40,761 nucleotides of DNA from positions 1 to 40,761 of the forward strand of contig CALXAU010000003.1 in assembly GCA_944386355.1 (NCBI GenBank), read 5' to 3'. Of the stretch, positions 31,412 to 40,742 are shown piece by piece (position 1 is the first letter of the stretch; every line of letters starts with the position of its first letter). The position numbers were made by a program, and so were the translations under genes. The notes under the pieces are model-generated. The model saw only the letters and a program-made list of their open reading frames with translations, was not told where the DNA came from and did not search any database. This DNA comes from an uncultured Clostridia bacterium (GTDB taxonomy: Bacteria > Bacillota > Clostridia > TANB77 > CAG-508).

Positions 31412-33160
31412 TTATTCATTTATTTCATTAATTGTTGCTGTATAATAGAATTCTCCAAATCCATAAGTTATTTTAAAATATTTATCTATAAAAAATGGTT
31501 GTACATTATCTGCAAATGTATAAATAGGTTCTACTATAATATCTCCATTTTCGTTAATTACTCCCCATTTACCATTTTGTTTTATTCCCGCAAATCCATA
31601 CTCATTAAATTCTGTTACTTTTTCATATATTGGTTGTACTTTTATATTTCCTTCTTTATCAGTAAATCCCCATTTTTCATCTATTTTTGATGCAAATAAA
31701 CTATTTTCACTAAATATTTGTGTATTTTTTTCCTCTACTCCTTCTTTTGTTATATAATGAGTTTCTTCATTATTATATAATTTTATAAATTCTTTATATT
31801 TTTCTAAAGTTGCATTTTTTAGTTCACATATTTTTTGTAATTTATTTGTATATAATGTTGTTAAATTTTCTTTAGACTTTGTTGTTTGTACAATTGTTGT
31901 ATCTTGAACTTTTTGAACTGAGTCATTATCTATTGGTACTACTTCTTCTCCTTTTGAGTTTACAACTCCTAATTTTCCATTTTCTGAGCTGGCAATAAAG
32001 AAATCATCAAATAAATATTCTAAATAATTATATGTTGGTTTTATTATTTCTTTTCCTTCTTTATCTAATAGTCCATATAATGTCTGATTATTTTCATTAC
32101 TTATAAGTATTATATAATTTTCGTTATCAGTATTTAATTTGGCTGTATTTACATCTGTTTTTACTTCATTTCCTTCTTTATTAAATACTGTTGTTCCTTC
32201 TTCTTTTTGAGCATACAAATACATTCCTGTTGAGTCAATTTGTTCATATTCTACTGGAATAATAGTTTTTCCTTCCATATTAACTACTCCATATTTTTTG
32301 CTCTTTTCAACTATCATTACATCATTTGTTTCATCATATCTTATTGATTGATACTCATTATTTACTATTTGATTTTTGTTTTTAAATATTCCACATTGTC
32401 CATTTTTTGATGCTATTAAATATACATTTTTATCATCTTCTTTTTCTACTATTCTTGTTATATCATTATATTCTGTCTCTAAAATTGTATCTCCATTTTG
32501 AGCTATATATCCATATCTATATCCGTCTTGAGTTTTTACATTTACAATATACCCAGCATTTTTATAACTATCTTCTTCTTTATAGTATCCATCTACTGCA
32601 ATTTCTTCATATTCAATTGGCACTAAGTTATTTCCTTTTATGTTTATTATTCCATATTTATCATTTTGTTTTACTATTAATTCCCCTTCTTTATATGGCA
32701 AACTATCGATTTCTTCATAAATTGGTTTTGTAACTTGTTTTCCGTCTAAATTTAAAAGACCATACTTGCCTTCTTTTTGATATTTTACAACTGTTTTTTC
32801 ATACATTAAATCACTAGCAATATTTTTTAACCTTATTGCTTCTATATTATCATAATTAGAAATAAACTCACCATTTATTTGCAATTGTCCTTTATTATCT
32901 GAATAACATACAAAAACTTGTATTTCTGGATTTGGTATTACAACAGTTTCATAATCTGGCTCTAAAATTATTTTTCCTTTTTTATCTATTACACCATATT
33001 TATCATTTTCCTGCATTACAAAATAATTATATTCTTTTATTTCTGGAATTTCATATTCTCTTCCTTCTTCTTTTACTTTATTTATTATAAATACTGTAAG
33101 TAGCGAAATTATTGCGATTAAAATTATTATACATAAAACTATTTTTATTTTTTTATTCAT
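31412..33160 (-). CDS. Membrane-anchored WG-repeat protein
   Basis: A 582-residue protein: one N-terminal membrane helix (about 6-27), then many degenerate WG repeats of about 35-50 residues, such as 'KYGVIDKKGKIILEPDYE', 'KYGLLNLDGKQVTKPIYEEI', 'KWGFTDKEGNIKVQPIYEKV' and 'KWGVINENGDIIVEPIYTFA'. WG repeats form beta-rich scaffolds probably used for binding; no enzymatic residues are evident. It would sit on the outer face of the membrane. Good GGAAAAAG ribosome site; own terminator. Role unknown. Confidence 0.85.
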   Translation of the reverse strand: MNKKIKIVLCIIILIAIISLLTVFIINKVKEEGREYEIPEIKEYNYFVMQENDKYGVIDKKGKIILEPDYETVVIPNPEIQVFVCYSDNKGQLQINGEFISNYDNIEAIRLKNIASDLMYEKTVVKYQKEGKYGLLNLDGKQVTKPIYEEIDSLPYKEGELIVKQNDKYGIINIKGNNLVPIEYEEIAVDGYYKEEDSYKNAGYIVNVKTQDGYRYGYIAQNGDTILETEYNDITRIVEKEDDKNVYLIASKNGQCGIFKNKNQIVNNEYQSIRYDETNDVMIVEKSKKYGVVNMEGKTIIPVEYEQIDSTGMYLYAQKEEGTTVFNKEGNEVKTDVNTAKLNTDNENYIILISNENNQTLYGLLDKEGKEIIKPTYNYLEYLFDDFFIASSENGKLGVVNSKGEEVVPIDNDSVQKVQDTTIVQTTKSKENLTTLYTNKLQKICELKNATLEKYKEFIKLYNNEETHYITKEGVEEKNTQIFSENSLFASKIDEKWGFTDKEGNIKVQPIYEKVTEFNEYGFAGIKQNGKWGVINENGDIIVEPIYTFADNVQPFFIDKYFKITYGFGEFYYTATINEINE

Positions 33161-33314
33161 TTTTACTTTTTCCTTTCTCCCTATGAAATAAATCTATTTG
33201 GAAAAGATTTAACCTTTTTATCTTTCCACTTTAGATAGTTATAATTATTATTTTATTATTTGCATATAATTCATGCTAAATTCAAGGAAACTTAACCTTT
33301 TTATATAGGAAGTT

Positions 33315-34637
33315 TTAATGTTCTTTTTCTTCTTTCTCTTCTGGTATATTATTTTTACATGCCTTTACTTTTACAATTCTTTTATCCTCATATTCTTCAA
33401 TTTTGTATGTTACGCTTTCAGTTTCTATAATTGGAGTTTCCTCATCTTCTGGAATTCTTCCCATTTTTTCTTGTAAAAATCCTGATAAAGTGTCATAATC
33501 TCCTTCTGGAATTTTTGCACCTATTAATTTATTTACATCATATATAGGCATACTGCCACTAATTAAATAAGTATTTTCATCTAATTTTTCATATTCTTGC
33601 TCTATTTTATCATATTCATCATAAATGTCTCCAACTAACTCTTCTAAAATATCTTCCATAGTAACAATTCCAGCTGTTCCACCATATTCATCAACAATTA
33701 CTGCCATTTGCTTTTTATTTTTTTGAAGTTCCTTAAATAGTTCATTTATTAATTTATTTTGTGGTACAAAATATGCTTCTTTCATTATACTTTTTATTTT
33801 AATAGTTTTTTTATTCATGTTTTTTAATACATCTTTTACATATAAAATACCTTTTATTTCATCTATTGTTTCATCATATACTGGTATTCTACTATATCTA
33901 TAATCTTCTTTTGCCATATCTTGAATTATATCTTCTATTTTTGAATTAATATCTATACCAAATATATCTGTTCTGTGTGTCATTATTTCTGAAACAGTAA
34001 TATCATTAAATTCAAAAACATTGTTTATTAATTCTCTTTCTTCTTCTCCTATTGTTCCCTTTTCTTCTCCTTGGTCTACCATCATTTTTATTTCTTCTTC
34101 TGTTACAATTTCTTCTTCACTTTCTCCTACTCCAAATAATTTAGAAATCATATTTGTTACAAATGTTAATAATTTTACAAATGGTAATGTTAGTATAGAA
34201 AGAGCTCTTATTACAGAAATTGTTCCAAAAGCTATTTTTTCATAATTTTTCATAGCAATTCTTTTAGGAACAAGTTCTCCTAAAACAAGTGTAAAAAATG
34301 ATAAAATTATAGTTATTAATATTATAGATACACTTTTCCATACTCCTAAACTTATCATAGGAAACCATGTATTTAAAACTGGTGCTAGCTTGTCTGCAAA
34401 TGCATCTGATGCAAAAGCACTAGACAAAAATCCTGCAAGAGTAATTCCTATTTGTATAGTTGCTAAAAATTTACTTGGACTTTTTAACATTTTCTGAATT
34501 TGTTTTGCTTTTTTATTTCCTTCTTTAGCTTGTTTTTCTATCTTGGCATCATTTAAAGAAATATATGCTATTTCACTAGCTGCAAAATAAGCATTAAATA
34601 AAATTAATACCAGTAGTATAAATAATTGTGATAACAT
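33315..34637 (-). CDS. CNNM/HlyC-CorC family membrane protein with CBS pair
   Basis: A 440-residue protein in the order DUF21 (CNNM) membrane domain (1-190, about four helices, 'NAYFAASEIAYISLNDAKIEK', 'LGELVPKRIAM'), CBS pair (about 210-330, 'VSEIMTHRTDIFGI', 'AVIVDEYGGTAGIVTMEDILEELVGDI') and CorC/HlyC C-terminal domain (about 345-425). Members are implicated in magnesium/cobalt efflux or regulation; the old haemolysin name is misleading. GGAGAAAAA precedes the start. Transcribed leftward, downstream of a repeat-filled gap. Confidence 0.9.
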   Translation of the reverse strand: MLSQLFILLVLILFNAYFAASEIAYISLNDAKIEKQAKEGNKKAKQIQKMLKSPSKFLATIQIGITLAGFLSSAFASDAFADKLAPVLNTWFPMISLGVWKSVSIILITIILSFFTLVLGELVPKRIAMKNYEKIAFGTISVIRALSILTLPFVKLLTFVTNMISKLFGVGESEEEIVTEEEIKMMVDQGEEKGTIGEEERELINNVFEFNDITVSEIMTHRTDIFGIDINSKIEDIIQDMAKEDYRYSRIPVYDETIDEIKGILYVKDVLKNMNKKTIKIKSIMKEAYFVPQNKLINELFKELQKNKKQMAVIVDEYGGTAGIVTMEDILEELVGDIYDEYDKIEQEYEKLDENTYLISGSMPIYDVNKLIGAKIPEGDYDTLSGFLQEKMGRIPEDEETPIIETESVTYKIEEYEDKRIVKVKACKNNIPEEKEEKEH

Positions 34638-34675
34638 TTTTTTCTCCTCTATTTTTTGTTTATTTTATAAAACAT

Positions 34676-34848
34676 GTAATTATTCATATTTGTACTTATT
34701 TTTTGTATATTAGCAATGATATATTTTGTATTATAGAAACCTTTCTAGAAAATGTTTTAACTCATATGAATTTCATTTTCTTGAATGGAGATTACATAAA
34801 AATATATAATTTGCTCTCTATATCATTTTTACTGCTATAAATTGTAAA
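34676..34848. repeat. Palindromic element, copy A4 (about 173 bp)
   Basis: The core TTTCATTTTCTTGAATGGAG and flanking arms align to A1 in the same orientation. Ends have decayed (GTAATTATTCATA left, TATAAATTGTAAA right). The right end overlaps the last codons of the metallopeptidase gene. Confidence 0.55.
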
Positions 34849-35530
34849 TAAAGCATACAATACAAAATAAAATTATTGGTATTATTGTTGTTAGATACAA
34901 ACTGTAATTTACACATTTTATTCCTACTTTATTTAATTCATCATAGTTTTCTATTATTTTTTTTATTTCATTTTCATCTGAGATTTTTACTTCTTCTAGA
35001 TATTCTTTTGCTAAAAACCTTGCTTTTATCATTGCATCATTTTCTAAATATGTTCTTATAATATAATAAATAAAAGCCATTATAAATAATGTTATTAATA
35101 AGAAGTTTTTTATGTGTAAATTAAATATTAATTGTAAAATGATTATTATAAAAGAAAATATAAAGTATAAATTTGAAAAAAAGAAATTAAAATATAAAAG
35201 CTTTTTATCTTGTATAGAATGTATACATTCATGTGCTATAGTTTGTATTTTTGTATATGTATTTTCGATATCTCCTAATTCTATTTTGTTAGATACAACT
35301 ATATACATACAAGATTTACTTTCTTTTGATTCTTCTATTTTAACTTCATTATTTTTTAATTTTCTTAAAAAGTATTCACAAATTATTCTATTTTGTGGAT
35401 ATTTTTTCATTTTTTCATCTAATTCTTTATTTTTTCCTATTTCTTTTGCTTGTTTAAAAGATATTGAAAAAATAATTTTTAATAAATATGTTGTAATAAT
35501 TATTAAAATAATTACAAATAAATAATACAT
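34835..35530 (-). CDS. Membrane zinc metallopeptidase, YugP-like
   Basis: A 231-residue membrane protein with an HExxH zinc motif, HECIHSIQD (His100, Glu101, His104), between an N-terminal helix (1-20) and three or four further helices. The arrangement, with 'RTYLENDAMIKARFLAKEYL' after the middle helices, resembles the YugP-type neutral zinc metallopeptidases of Firmicutes. Substrate unknown. The last four codons and the stop come from the end of repeat A4, so the native C-terminus may have been altered. It lies just upstream of the CorC-like gene. Confidence 0.7.
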   Translation of the reverse strand: MYYLFVIILIIITTYLLKIIFSISFKQAKEIGKNKELDEKMKKYPQNRIICEYFLRKLKNNEVKIEESKESKSCMYIVVSNKIELGDIENTYTKIQTIAHECIHSIQDKKLLYFNFFFSNLYFIFSFIIIILQLIFNLHIKNFLLITLFIMAFIYYIIRTYLENDAMIKARFLAKEYLEEVKISDENEIKKIIENYDELNKVGIKCVNYSLYLTTIIPIILFCIVCFIYNL

Positions 35531-35561
35531 TTTTCTACCTCTAAAATCTAGCTTTATTAGC

Positions 35562-35900
35562 TTATCCTTTTATAATATCTTTAATACTTTCACCTATAAT
35601 TTTATTTACATCTGCAATTAATATATTAAATTTTGTTTCTGCATCAAAATATTTTTTTGCAACTTCATCTTGTACTAGTTCTGAAAAGAGTTCTTTTGCA
35701 GATTTTAACTTTTCTTCATCTTGCTTTCCTGTCTGCATTTGTACTATTTGCGTTTCATATCTCATAGTTTCAAATTTTCTGATTTTCTCTTTTAATTCTT
35801 TATTTAAATTTATTACTTCTTTTGCCATTTTGAAGTTTTGATATTCTTCTGATTGTTTTATTTCTGATGCAAGTTTATTTGCTGTATCATATATATTCAT
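35562..35900 (-). CDS. ylbF: YlbF/YmcA family regulator
   Basis: A 112-residue all-helical protein: 'NIYDTANKLASEIKQSEEYQNFKMAKEVIN', 'LKEKIRKFETMRYETQIVQMQTGK', 'LFSELVQDEVAKKYFDAETKFNILIADVNKIIGESI'. In Bacillus YlbF, YmcA and YaaT form a complex that affects RNase Y specificity and sporulation/competence. Only this one member is here. It lies 53 bases after the DUF3048 gene and 31 before the metallopeptidase. Confidence 0.85.
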   Translation of the reverse strand: MNIYDTANKLASEIKQSEEYQNFKMAKEVINLNKELKEKIRKFETMRYETQIVQMQTGKQDEEKLKSAKELFSELVQDEVAKKYFDAETKFNILIADVNKIIGESIKDIIKG

Positions 35901-35953
35901 ATTTTTTTATTGTCTTATATAGACTTTTTTCTCCTTTCAAAAAAATTTAACTT

Positions 35954-37045
35954 TTAAGCATTATTTTCTGTTTCATTTGTTGAATTTATTTCTTCATTTC
36001 CTTCTATTTCAACATCTGCATTTTTAGGGCAGATGTGTACAAATGTATTTCCGTCATTTACTTCTATTTCATTTCCTTCTAAATCTTTATATGTAGTTTT
36101 TTCATCTCTTTCATTTTTTATGCATTGAATTTTTACTGCTCTTCCATTTGTTATATAATAACCTTCAAATGTTCCTATATTTTTTAATCCTTGTCTACCT
36201 TTGTTTTCTTTATCTGTTAAAGTATAATTATCGCAAAATGTTATTATTATATTTTTGGTTGTAATATCTTCTTTACTATACCAATCTGTTTGTTCTTTTC
36301 CTCTTGCATATCTTTTATATACTTTTTTTTCTGTGTCATATTGGTATTGTACTTTTTCTAAATCTGAATGAGGTATAGTTATTTTTGAAGCTATTCTTCC
36401 TTCTTCTAAGTTCACTTCGTCTGTTACATAATTTAGTACACTTTCTTCTTTAGATGTTGTTCTATATCCTTTGTTTTCAGCAATTTCTAGTATTGATTTT
36501 GTGTTTGTTACAACATTATGTGGTGCATATTTATCTTTTACTCTCCAGAAATTATCACTACTTTCTGATATTCCATTTATATTATCTACACTATATTTTT
36601 TTATATCACTTTCTGCTTGTGGACTCCAGCCAAAATGTGTATATATTGCATCATTTTCTAATGCATAATCTAGAAAATAGTGTCTTGCACTTCTTACAGG
36701 CCCTATTTTATCTATGTCTACACCTTTAAATAAGGCCATTAATCTTGTTTCCCCACCTTCTACTATTATTTCATATACCATATATGCATCATTTAAACCT
36801 GCTTGAGGCCAAGCTTGATTATGATTATCTATCATTACTGCTATTGGTCTGTCATTCCCATTAAATATTTGTACTTCTTTTGCTTCTATTTGCGCTGTTA
36901 ATATATTATTTTCTTTTTCTGTTCCTTGAGATATTGTTTGTGTTTTTTCTTTATTTTTCAATGTTATATATCCTACATATACACCTGCAATTATTATTAA
37001 TATTATTACAATTACTATTAATATTTTTATCCCTATATTTTTCAT
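35954..37045 (-). CDS. DUF3048 (YerB-like) membrane-anchored protein
   Basis: A 363-residue protein with one N-terminal membrane helix (about 7-28) and extracytoplasmic DUF3048 domains: 'NDRPIAVMIDNHNQAWPQAGLNDAYMVYEIIVEGGETRLMALF', 'KIGPVRSARHYFLDYALENDAIYTHFGWSPQA', 'YAPHNVVTNTKSI' and the C-terminal 'YTLTDKENKGRQGLKNIG' half. Bacillus YerB is a lipoprotein, but here there is no lipobox cysteine. Biochemical function unknown. Confidence 0.85.
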   Translation of the reverse strand: MKNIGIKILIVIVIILIIIAGVYVGYITLKNKEKTQTISQGTEKENNILTAQIEAKEVQIFNGNDRPIAVMIDNHNQAWPQAGLNDAYMVYEIIVEGGETRLMALFKGVDIDKIGPVRSARHYFLDYALENDAIYTHFGWSPQAESDIKKYSVDNINGISESSDNFWRVKDKYAPHNVVTNTKSILEIAENKGYRTTSKEESVLNYVTDEVNLEEGRIASKITIPHSDLEKVQYQYDTEKKVYKRYARGKEQTDWYSKEDITTKNIIITFCDNYTLTDKENKGRQGLKNIGTFEGYYITNGRAVKIQCIKNERDEKTTYKDLEGNEIEVNDGNTFVHICPKNADVEIEGNEEINSTNETENNA

Positions 37046-37089
37046 CTTTATTGTGTTCCTTTCTTTTTTAGTGTTTTCTATAAGTTGCT

Positions 37090-37560
37090 TTATCTATTAA
37101 TTTTTAATTCATTTAGTATTTTTTCTTCTTTTGGTCTCATTTGTTTTTTATCTTCTTCTTTTATATGGTCGTATCCCATCAAATGGTAAAAACCATGAAC
37201 CACCATATAACTTAATTCTCTTTCAAAACTATGTCCATATTCTTTTGCTTGCTCTTCAACTCTTGGTATAGAGATTATAATATCTCCTAAAATATCTTCA
37301 TATTTAAAATCTTGCTTTGCAATTTTTTTGTCTATTTCTACTTTTTCAAACATAGGAAAAGAAAGTACATCTGTTGGCTTGTCTATATTCCTATATTCAT
37401 TGTTTATTTTTTGGATTGTATCTAAATCTGTTAGTGTTACTGTTATTAGTAAATTTGAATTTTCTATTTTTTCTTCTTTATAACATGCCTCTAGTACTTT
37501 TTTTATTGTTTGTTCATATTCTTGTTTTTCTTCTATATTTTCATATATTATTTCATACAT
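37090..37560 (-). CDS. ybeY: Endoribonuclease YbeY
   Basis: A 156-residue zinc endoribonuclease in 16S rRNA 3'-end maturation and ribosome quality control. The signature HGFYHLMGYDH gives the zinc ligands His122, His126 and His132; 'KPTDVLSFPM' and 'LGDIIISI' also match. Its ATG overlaps the end of the upstream unknown gene by 8 bases (ATGTATGA), with AAGGAG inside that gene, so the two are translationally coupled. Confidence 0.95.
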   Translation of the reverse strand: MYEIIYENIEEKQEYEQTIKKVLEACYKEEKIENSNLLITVTLTDLDTIQKINNEYRNIDKPTDVLSFPMFEKVEIDKKIAKQDFKYEDILGDIIISIPRVEEQAKEYGHSFERELSYMVVHGFYHLMGYDHIKEEDKKQMRPKEEKILNELKINR

Positions 37561-38764
37561 GACTTTGCTCCTTAGTTTTAGTATATATTCCTTTAGAGTA
37601 ATATGTATTTTTTAGTTCTCTCATTGCTTTGTAATCTACTAATCTTCTTTTATAATATTTAGCTAATTTACTGTAATCTGTTTTACTATTTTGAATATGT
37701 TTTAAATCTTCTTTTACAAATATTATTTCTCTTCTTTTTGAAAACTCAAGATAATCTAGTTCTTTTCTTTGTGTAAGATCTTCATATTTCTTCCAGAATT
37801 TTTTATAGTTTTCTCTTTCTTTTTGGCTATCCCAATAAACTTTAGTTGAAAGTAATTTTATATTATAGTCTTCCATTAGATCTATTAACATTTGATAGGC
37901 CTTCTCCCTTTTTGTTGCAATTTTAGTATCTTGTACTAGACATCTTGCATCTTTCAATAATTTTTCATAGCATTGTTGTGCTACAACTAATGGTAAGCTA
38001 TGTGTAAATAATTTTCTACTAATTCCTAATAATATCATATTTTTCTCTATATTGTCTCTATTGTCTAGTTTTCCTACTGTGAAAGATTCATATTTTTTAT
38101 AATCTTCTTTTATTTCTTTTAATTCTTTTTGCTTGTTATATTTAATTTTTAAAGATACTATATTTTGTATATAGTCTTCTAATGTATAAAATATTTTAGT
38201 ATATATCCATTCTTTGCTTGAGTCGTATACATTTGTAGTATCTGCTAATTTGATAGAATAGTTTTTTAAAATTGCTTTGTATAACTCGTCCATTTTTGAT
38301 ATATAAAATTGTTCAAATTTTGATAAAATTTTTTCTTTGTTTGCTATTTTTATGCCTTCATAATCTAAATCTATTAAATATTTTTGTTTTCTGTTTTTAT
38401 ATTCTATATATTCTTTTTCTTTTAAACTTGTTACTTCATAATAGCTTGATAGTGCTTCTTTTTCAAAATCTGTTGCTGTTTGATTTCTTACTTTTTTATA
38501 TATTGAATCCATAACATATTTATCTAATGCCTCTAAATAATTTGTATATGCTGTTTCATATTTTTTTTCTATTTCTTCTGCATTATAATTTTTGGCGTCT
38601 TGCAAATTGTTTTCAAATGCTTTTAACATTGCATTTCTCTTTATAGTAATGAATACACTATTTATACCAATTTTTGTTGGTATAAATAGTTTTGTTAATG
38701 TTTTTGTTACTTTTTCAAAAAAATTCTTATTTGCTCCTGTAATTTTAAGACTTTTTTCTTCCAT
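37553..38764 (-). CDS. Large helical protein of unknown function, in the usual phoH position
   Basis: A 403-residue, mostly helical, strongly charged cytoplasmic protein that I do not recognise. A short hydrophobic stretch ('LTKLFIPTKIGINSVFITI') lies near the N-terminus; no membrane anchor or catalytic motif is obvious. The frame opens earlier, but AAGGG with 9-base spacing favours the ATG at 38764 (MEEKSLK). It lies between yqfD and ybeY, where Firmicutes usually have phoH and often an HD-domain membrane gene. Coupling to ybeY by an 8-base overlap suggests an RNA- or sporulation-related role, by context only. Confidence 0.6.
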   Translation of the reverse strand: MEEKSLKITGANKNFFEKVTKTLTKLFIPTKIGINSVFITIKRNAMLKAFENNLQDAKNYNAEEIEKKYETAYTNYLEALDKYVMDSIYKKVRNQTATDFEKEALSSYYEVTSLKEKEYIEYKNRKQKYLIDLDYEGIKIANKEKILSKFEQFYISKMDELYKAILKNYSIKLADTTNVYDSSKEWIYTKIFYTLEDYIQNIVSLKIKYNKQKELKEIKEDYKKYESFTVGKLDNRDNIEKNMILLGISRKLFTHSLPLVVAQQCYEKLLKDARCLVQDTKIATKREKAYQMLIDLMEDYNIKLLSTKVYWDSQKERENYKKFWKKYEDLTQRKELDYLEFSKRREIIFVKEDLKHIQNSKTDYSKLAKYYKRRLVDYKAMRELKNTYYSKGIYTKTKEQSHV

Positions 38765-38777
38765 GCTATTCATCCCT

Positions 38778-39962
38778 TCAAAATACAATTTTTTCTTTTG
38801 TCCCTATATTTTCTAAAACTTCATAGGTAACATATATATCTATTCCGTCTGTTTCTTCATAACAGTTAATTGTTTTGCTTACTATATTTTCTTTTTGACT
38901 TATTTCTTTTTCTAATTCTTGTTCTAATTCTTGTATCCCTAAGTTTTTTGCCTCTTCTACTGTAAGTATTTTTTGTGTTTGCTTTTGCTCTTTATTTGTT
39001 GTTTTTATAATAGAAATTGGCAAATAAAAGTCTGAAAAAATTCTAAATTTTTTTTCTTCCTCTATTGTATCATAATTTTTGAAATTTGAAAGACTTTTAC
39101 CAAAATTTATTTTAAAATTATTAAATTTTATACTATATTTTTTTTCCTCATTCCCTGTATAATGCTCTTCCGTAGTATTATATAGTATTTTTTTGTGTTT
39201 ACTATACCATACTTTTGCCTGTATTTCTCCTTTACTATGTACATATCTAATTCCTGTGTATTTCCCTTCCATCCAACCTTGTATTAAAACAGTTCCTACA
39301 TTTACGGTGTCTCCAACTTTTACAGTTGCTGTTCCATTTTGTGCATTTATTTTTGTAATTATTCCTGCTTTATCTGAAATTATACTACAGTATTCTTCTT
39401 CATCAATTATTTCTGGTTTTTCTTCTGCCTTCACAACTTTTACAATAGCATTTGTTCCTTTTAGTTCTATACCTATCCATGCTATATCTTGCCTTTTTAA
39501 TCTTATTTTATTTATAATCTCTTTTGTGTCTATTTGTGCTTTTAGCTTTCCTACAACCAATCCTTCTTGTTCTAAATCTTGCATTATGTTTTCTACTTCA
39601 AATTCTCCCTCTTGCCTTATTTCTATATTCCAAACAAAGTTGGAACTTATTATTACAAGTGATATTATAATCAATAGAAATATAGCAAACATTTTTCTTT
39701 TTTTATATTTATGTAATAAAAAAGGTATTCCTTTTTTATTTTCTATCTTTATTTTACATTGAGTTTTTTTAGCTATTTTTACAATTTCTTTAAAATCTTT
39801 TGTTGCAACATTTAAGGTTAATCTTATATTTTTTTCTCTTTTCATTTTCCATATTGTTATTTTATTGTTCATACATATATTAATAAATCTTTCTATATAA
39901 TATCCTTCTACTGATATTCTTACATATCCTATCAGATGATATAGAATTATTTTTATCCACAT
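38778..39962 (-). CDS. yqfD: Sporulation protein YqfD
   Basis: A 394-residue membrane protein with the YqfD layout: N-terminal domain 'GYVRISVEGYYIERFINICMNNKI', one membrane helix (about 92-112), then an extracytoplasmic part with 'IAWIGIELKGTNAIVKVVKAEEKPEI', 'IISDKAGIITKINAQNGTATVKVGDTV' and 'GWMEGKYTGIRYVHSKGEIQAKVWY'. It is needed for sporulation in Bacillus, acting with the YqfC product; it is expressed in the mother cell there. It follows yqfC by 16 bases. Confidence 0.93.
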   Translation of the reverse strand: MWIKIILYHLIGYVRISVEGYYIERFINICMNNKITIWKMKREKNIRLTLNVATKDFKEIVKIAKKTQCKIKIENKKGIPFLLHKYKKRKMFAIFLLIIISLVIISSNFVWNIEIRQEGEFEVENIMQDLEQEGLVVGKLKAQIDTKEIINKIRLKRQDIAWIGIELKGTNAIVKVVKAEEKPEIIDEEEYCSIISDKAGIITKINAQNGTATVKVGDTVNVGTVLIQGWMEGKYTGIRYVHSKGEIQAKVWYSKHKKILYNTTEEHYTGNEEKKYSIKFNNFKINFGKSLSNFKNYDTIEEEKKFRIFSDFYLPISIIKTTNKEQKQTQKILTVEEAKNLGIQELEQELEKEISQKENIVSKTINCYEETDGIDIYVTYEVLENIGTKEKIVF

Positions 39963-39978
39963 GTTTTCTCTCCTTTAC

Positions 39979-40254
39979 TTATGTGATGCTCTCTAAATCA
40001 ATACTTTCAATTTTCCCTTTTACTTTTATATCATCATTTGTCATATTTTCTAATTCTAATTGATATCCATTTATATTAATATTTCCAATATATGTTTTTA
40101 TTTTTACAAAAAACTCTTCATATTCTAATATTCCTTTATAATTTTCTATTATTATTTCATCAAAACCTGTTATTGTAATTTTGGGTACATCTGAATATAT
40201 TTCTTTAGGCATTTCTAATAATCTATCTAACCTACTTTCTTTGTTTTTTCTCAT
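39979..40254 (-). CDS. yqfC: Sporulation protein YqfC (YabP/YqfC family)
   Basis: A 91-residue protein: 'LDRLLEMPKEIYSDVPKITITGFDEIIIENYKGILEYEEFFVKI' followed by 'GNININGYQLELENMTNDDIKVKGKI'. This is the complete YabP/YqfC domain of forespore-coat-associated proteins. It forms a conserved pair with yqfD. AGAAAGGAAAG precedes the ATG. Confidence 0.93.
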   Translation of the reverse strand: MRKNKESRLDRLLEMPKEIYSDVPKITITGFDEIIIENYKGILEYEEFFVKIKTYIGNININGYQLELENMTNDDIKVKGKIESIDLESIT

Positions 40255-40325
40255 AAATTAATCTTTCCTTTCTTGAAGAGTTATATATTAATATATATTC
40301 TGTATTCATTATTTTTAGACTTTTA

Positions 40326-40742
40326 TTATTGAAATTCATCTAGTGATTTAAATTCAAATCCTTTATTTTTTATTTCTTTGATTATTGTGTCTAATATATC
40401 TGTATTTGTTTTTGAATTTCCATGTAAAAGCATTATTTCTCCATTATGCAAGTTTGATAGTATCTTATTTTTTGCTTCTGTTTCATCTGGTTGCTTTTTT
40501 TCGTCCCAGTCTGCATATGCAAAAGACCACATCACTGTTTTGTATCCTAGTGAGTTTGTTATATTTATTGATTGCTCGCTGAATTCTCCTTTTGGTGGTC
40601 TTATGTATTTCATTTCTACTCCAAATTTTTGGTAAATTGATTGGTGTAATTCTAGTACTTCTTTTTTTATTTCCTCTTCTGTTAAACTTGGCATACTTTT
40701 ATGATTAACTGTATGATTTCCTAATTTCTTAATGTCTAATTT
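40326..40742 (-). CDS. Polysaccharide deacetylase, PdaA-like, truncated at the window edge
   Basis: The C-terminal part of a NodB-domain protein. The ATG at 40694 is internal: the frame continues upstream to about 40742 and includes 'GNHTVNHKSMPSLT', the second metal motif of PdaA-type deacetylases, which needs an N-terminal TFDDGY half beyond the window. Also seen are 'IRPPKGEFSEQS' and 'MLLHGNSK'. PdaA makes muramic delta-lactam in spore cortex, which fits yqfC/yqfD nearby. An in-frame TAA at 40745-40743, about 20 bases from the edge, sits where coding sequence is expected. It may reflect an end-of-contig error or a broken gene. Confidence 0.7.
   Translation of the reverse strand, partial: KLDIKKLGNHTVNHKSMPSLTEEEIKKEVLELHQSIYQKFGVEMKYIRPPKGEFSEQSINITNSLGYKTVMWSFAYADWDEKKQPDETEAKNKILSNLHNGEIMLLHGNSKTNTDILDTIIKEIKNKGFEFKSLDEFQ

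Noticed and set aside
15797..34848. CRISPR array
   Set aside because: Repeats are dispersed, palindromic and of different lengths, with no regular spacers.
39193..39762. A 189-codon plus-strand frame opposite yqfD
   Set aside because: Antisense shadow; hydrophobic composition is typical of reversed AT-rich coding DNA.
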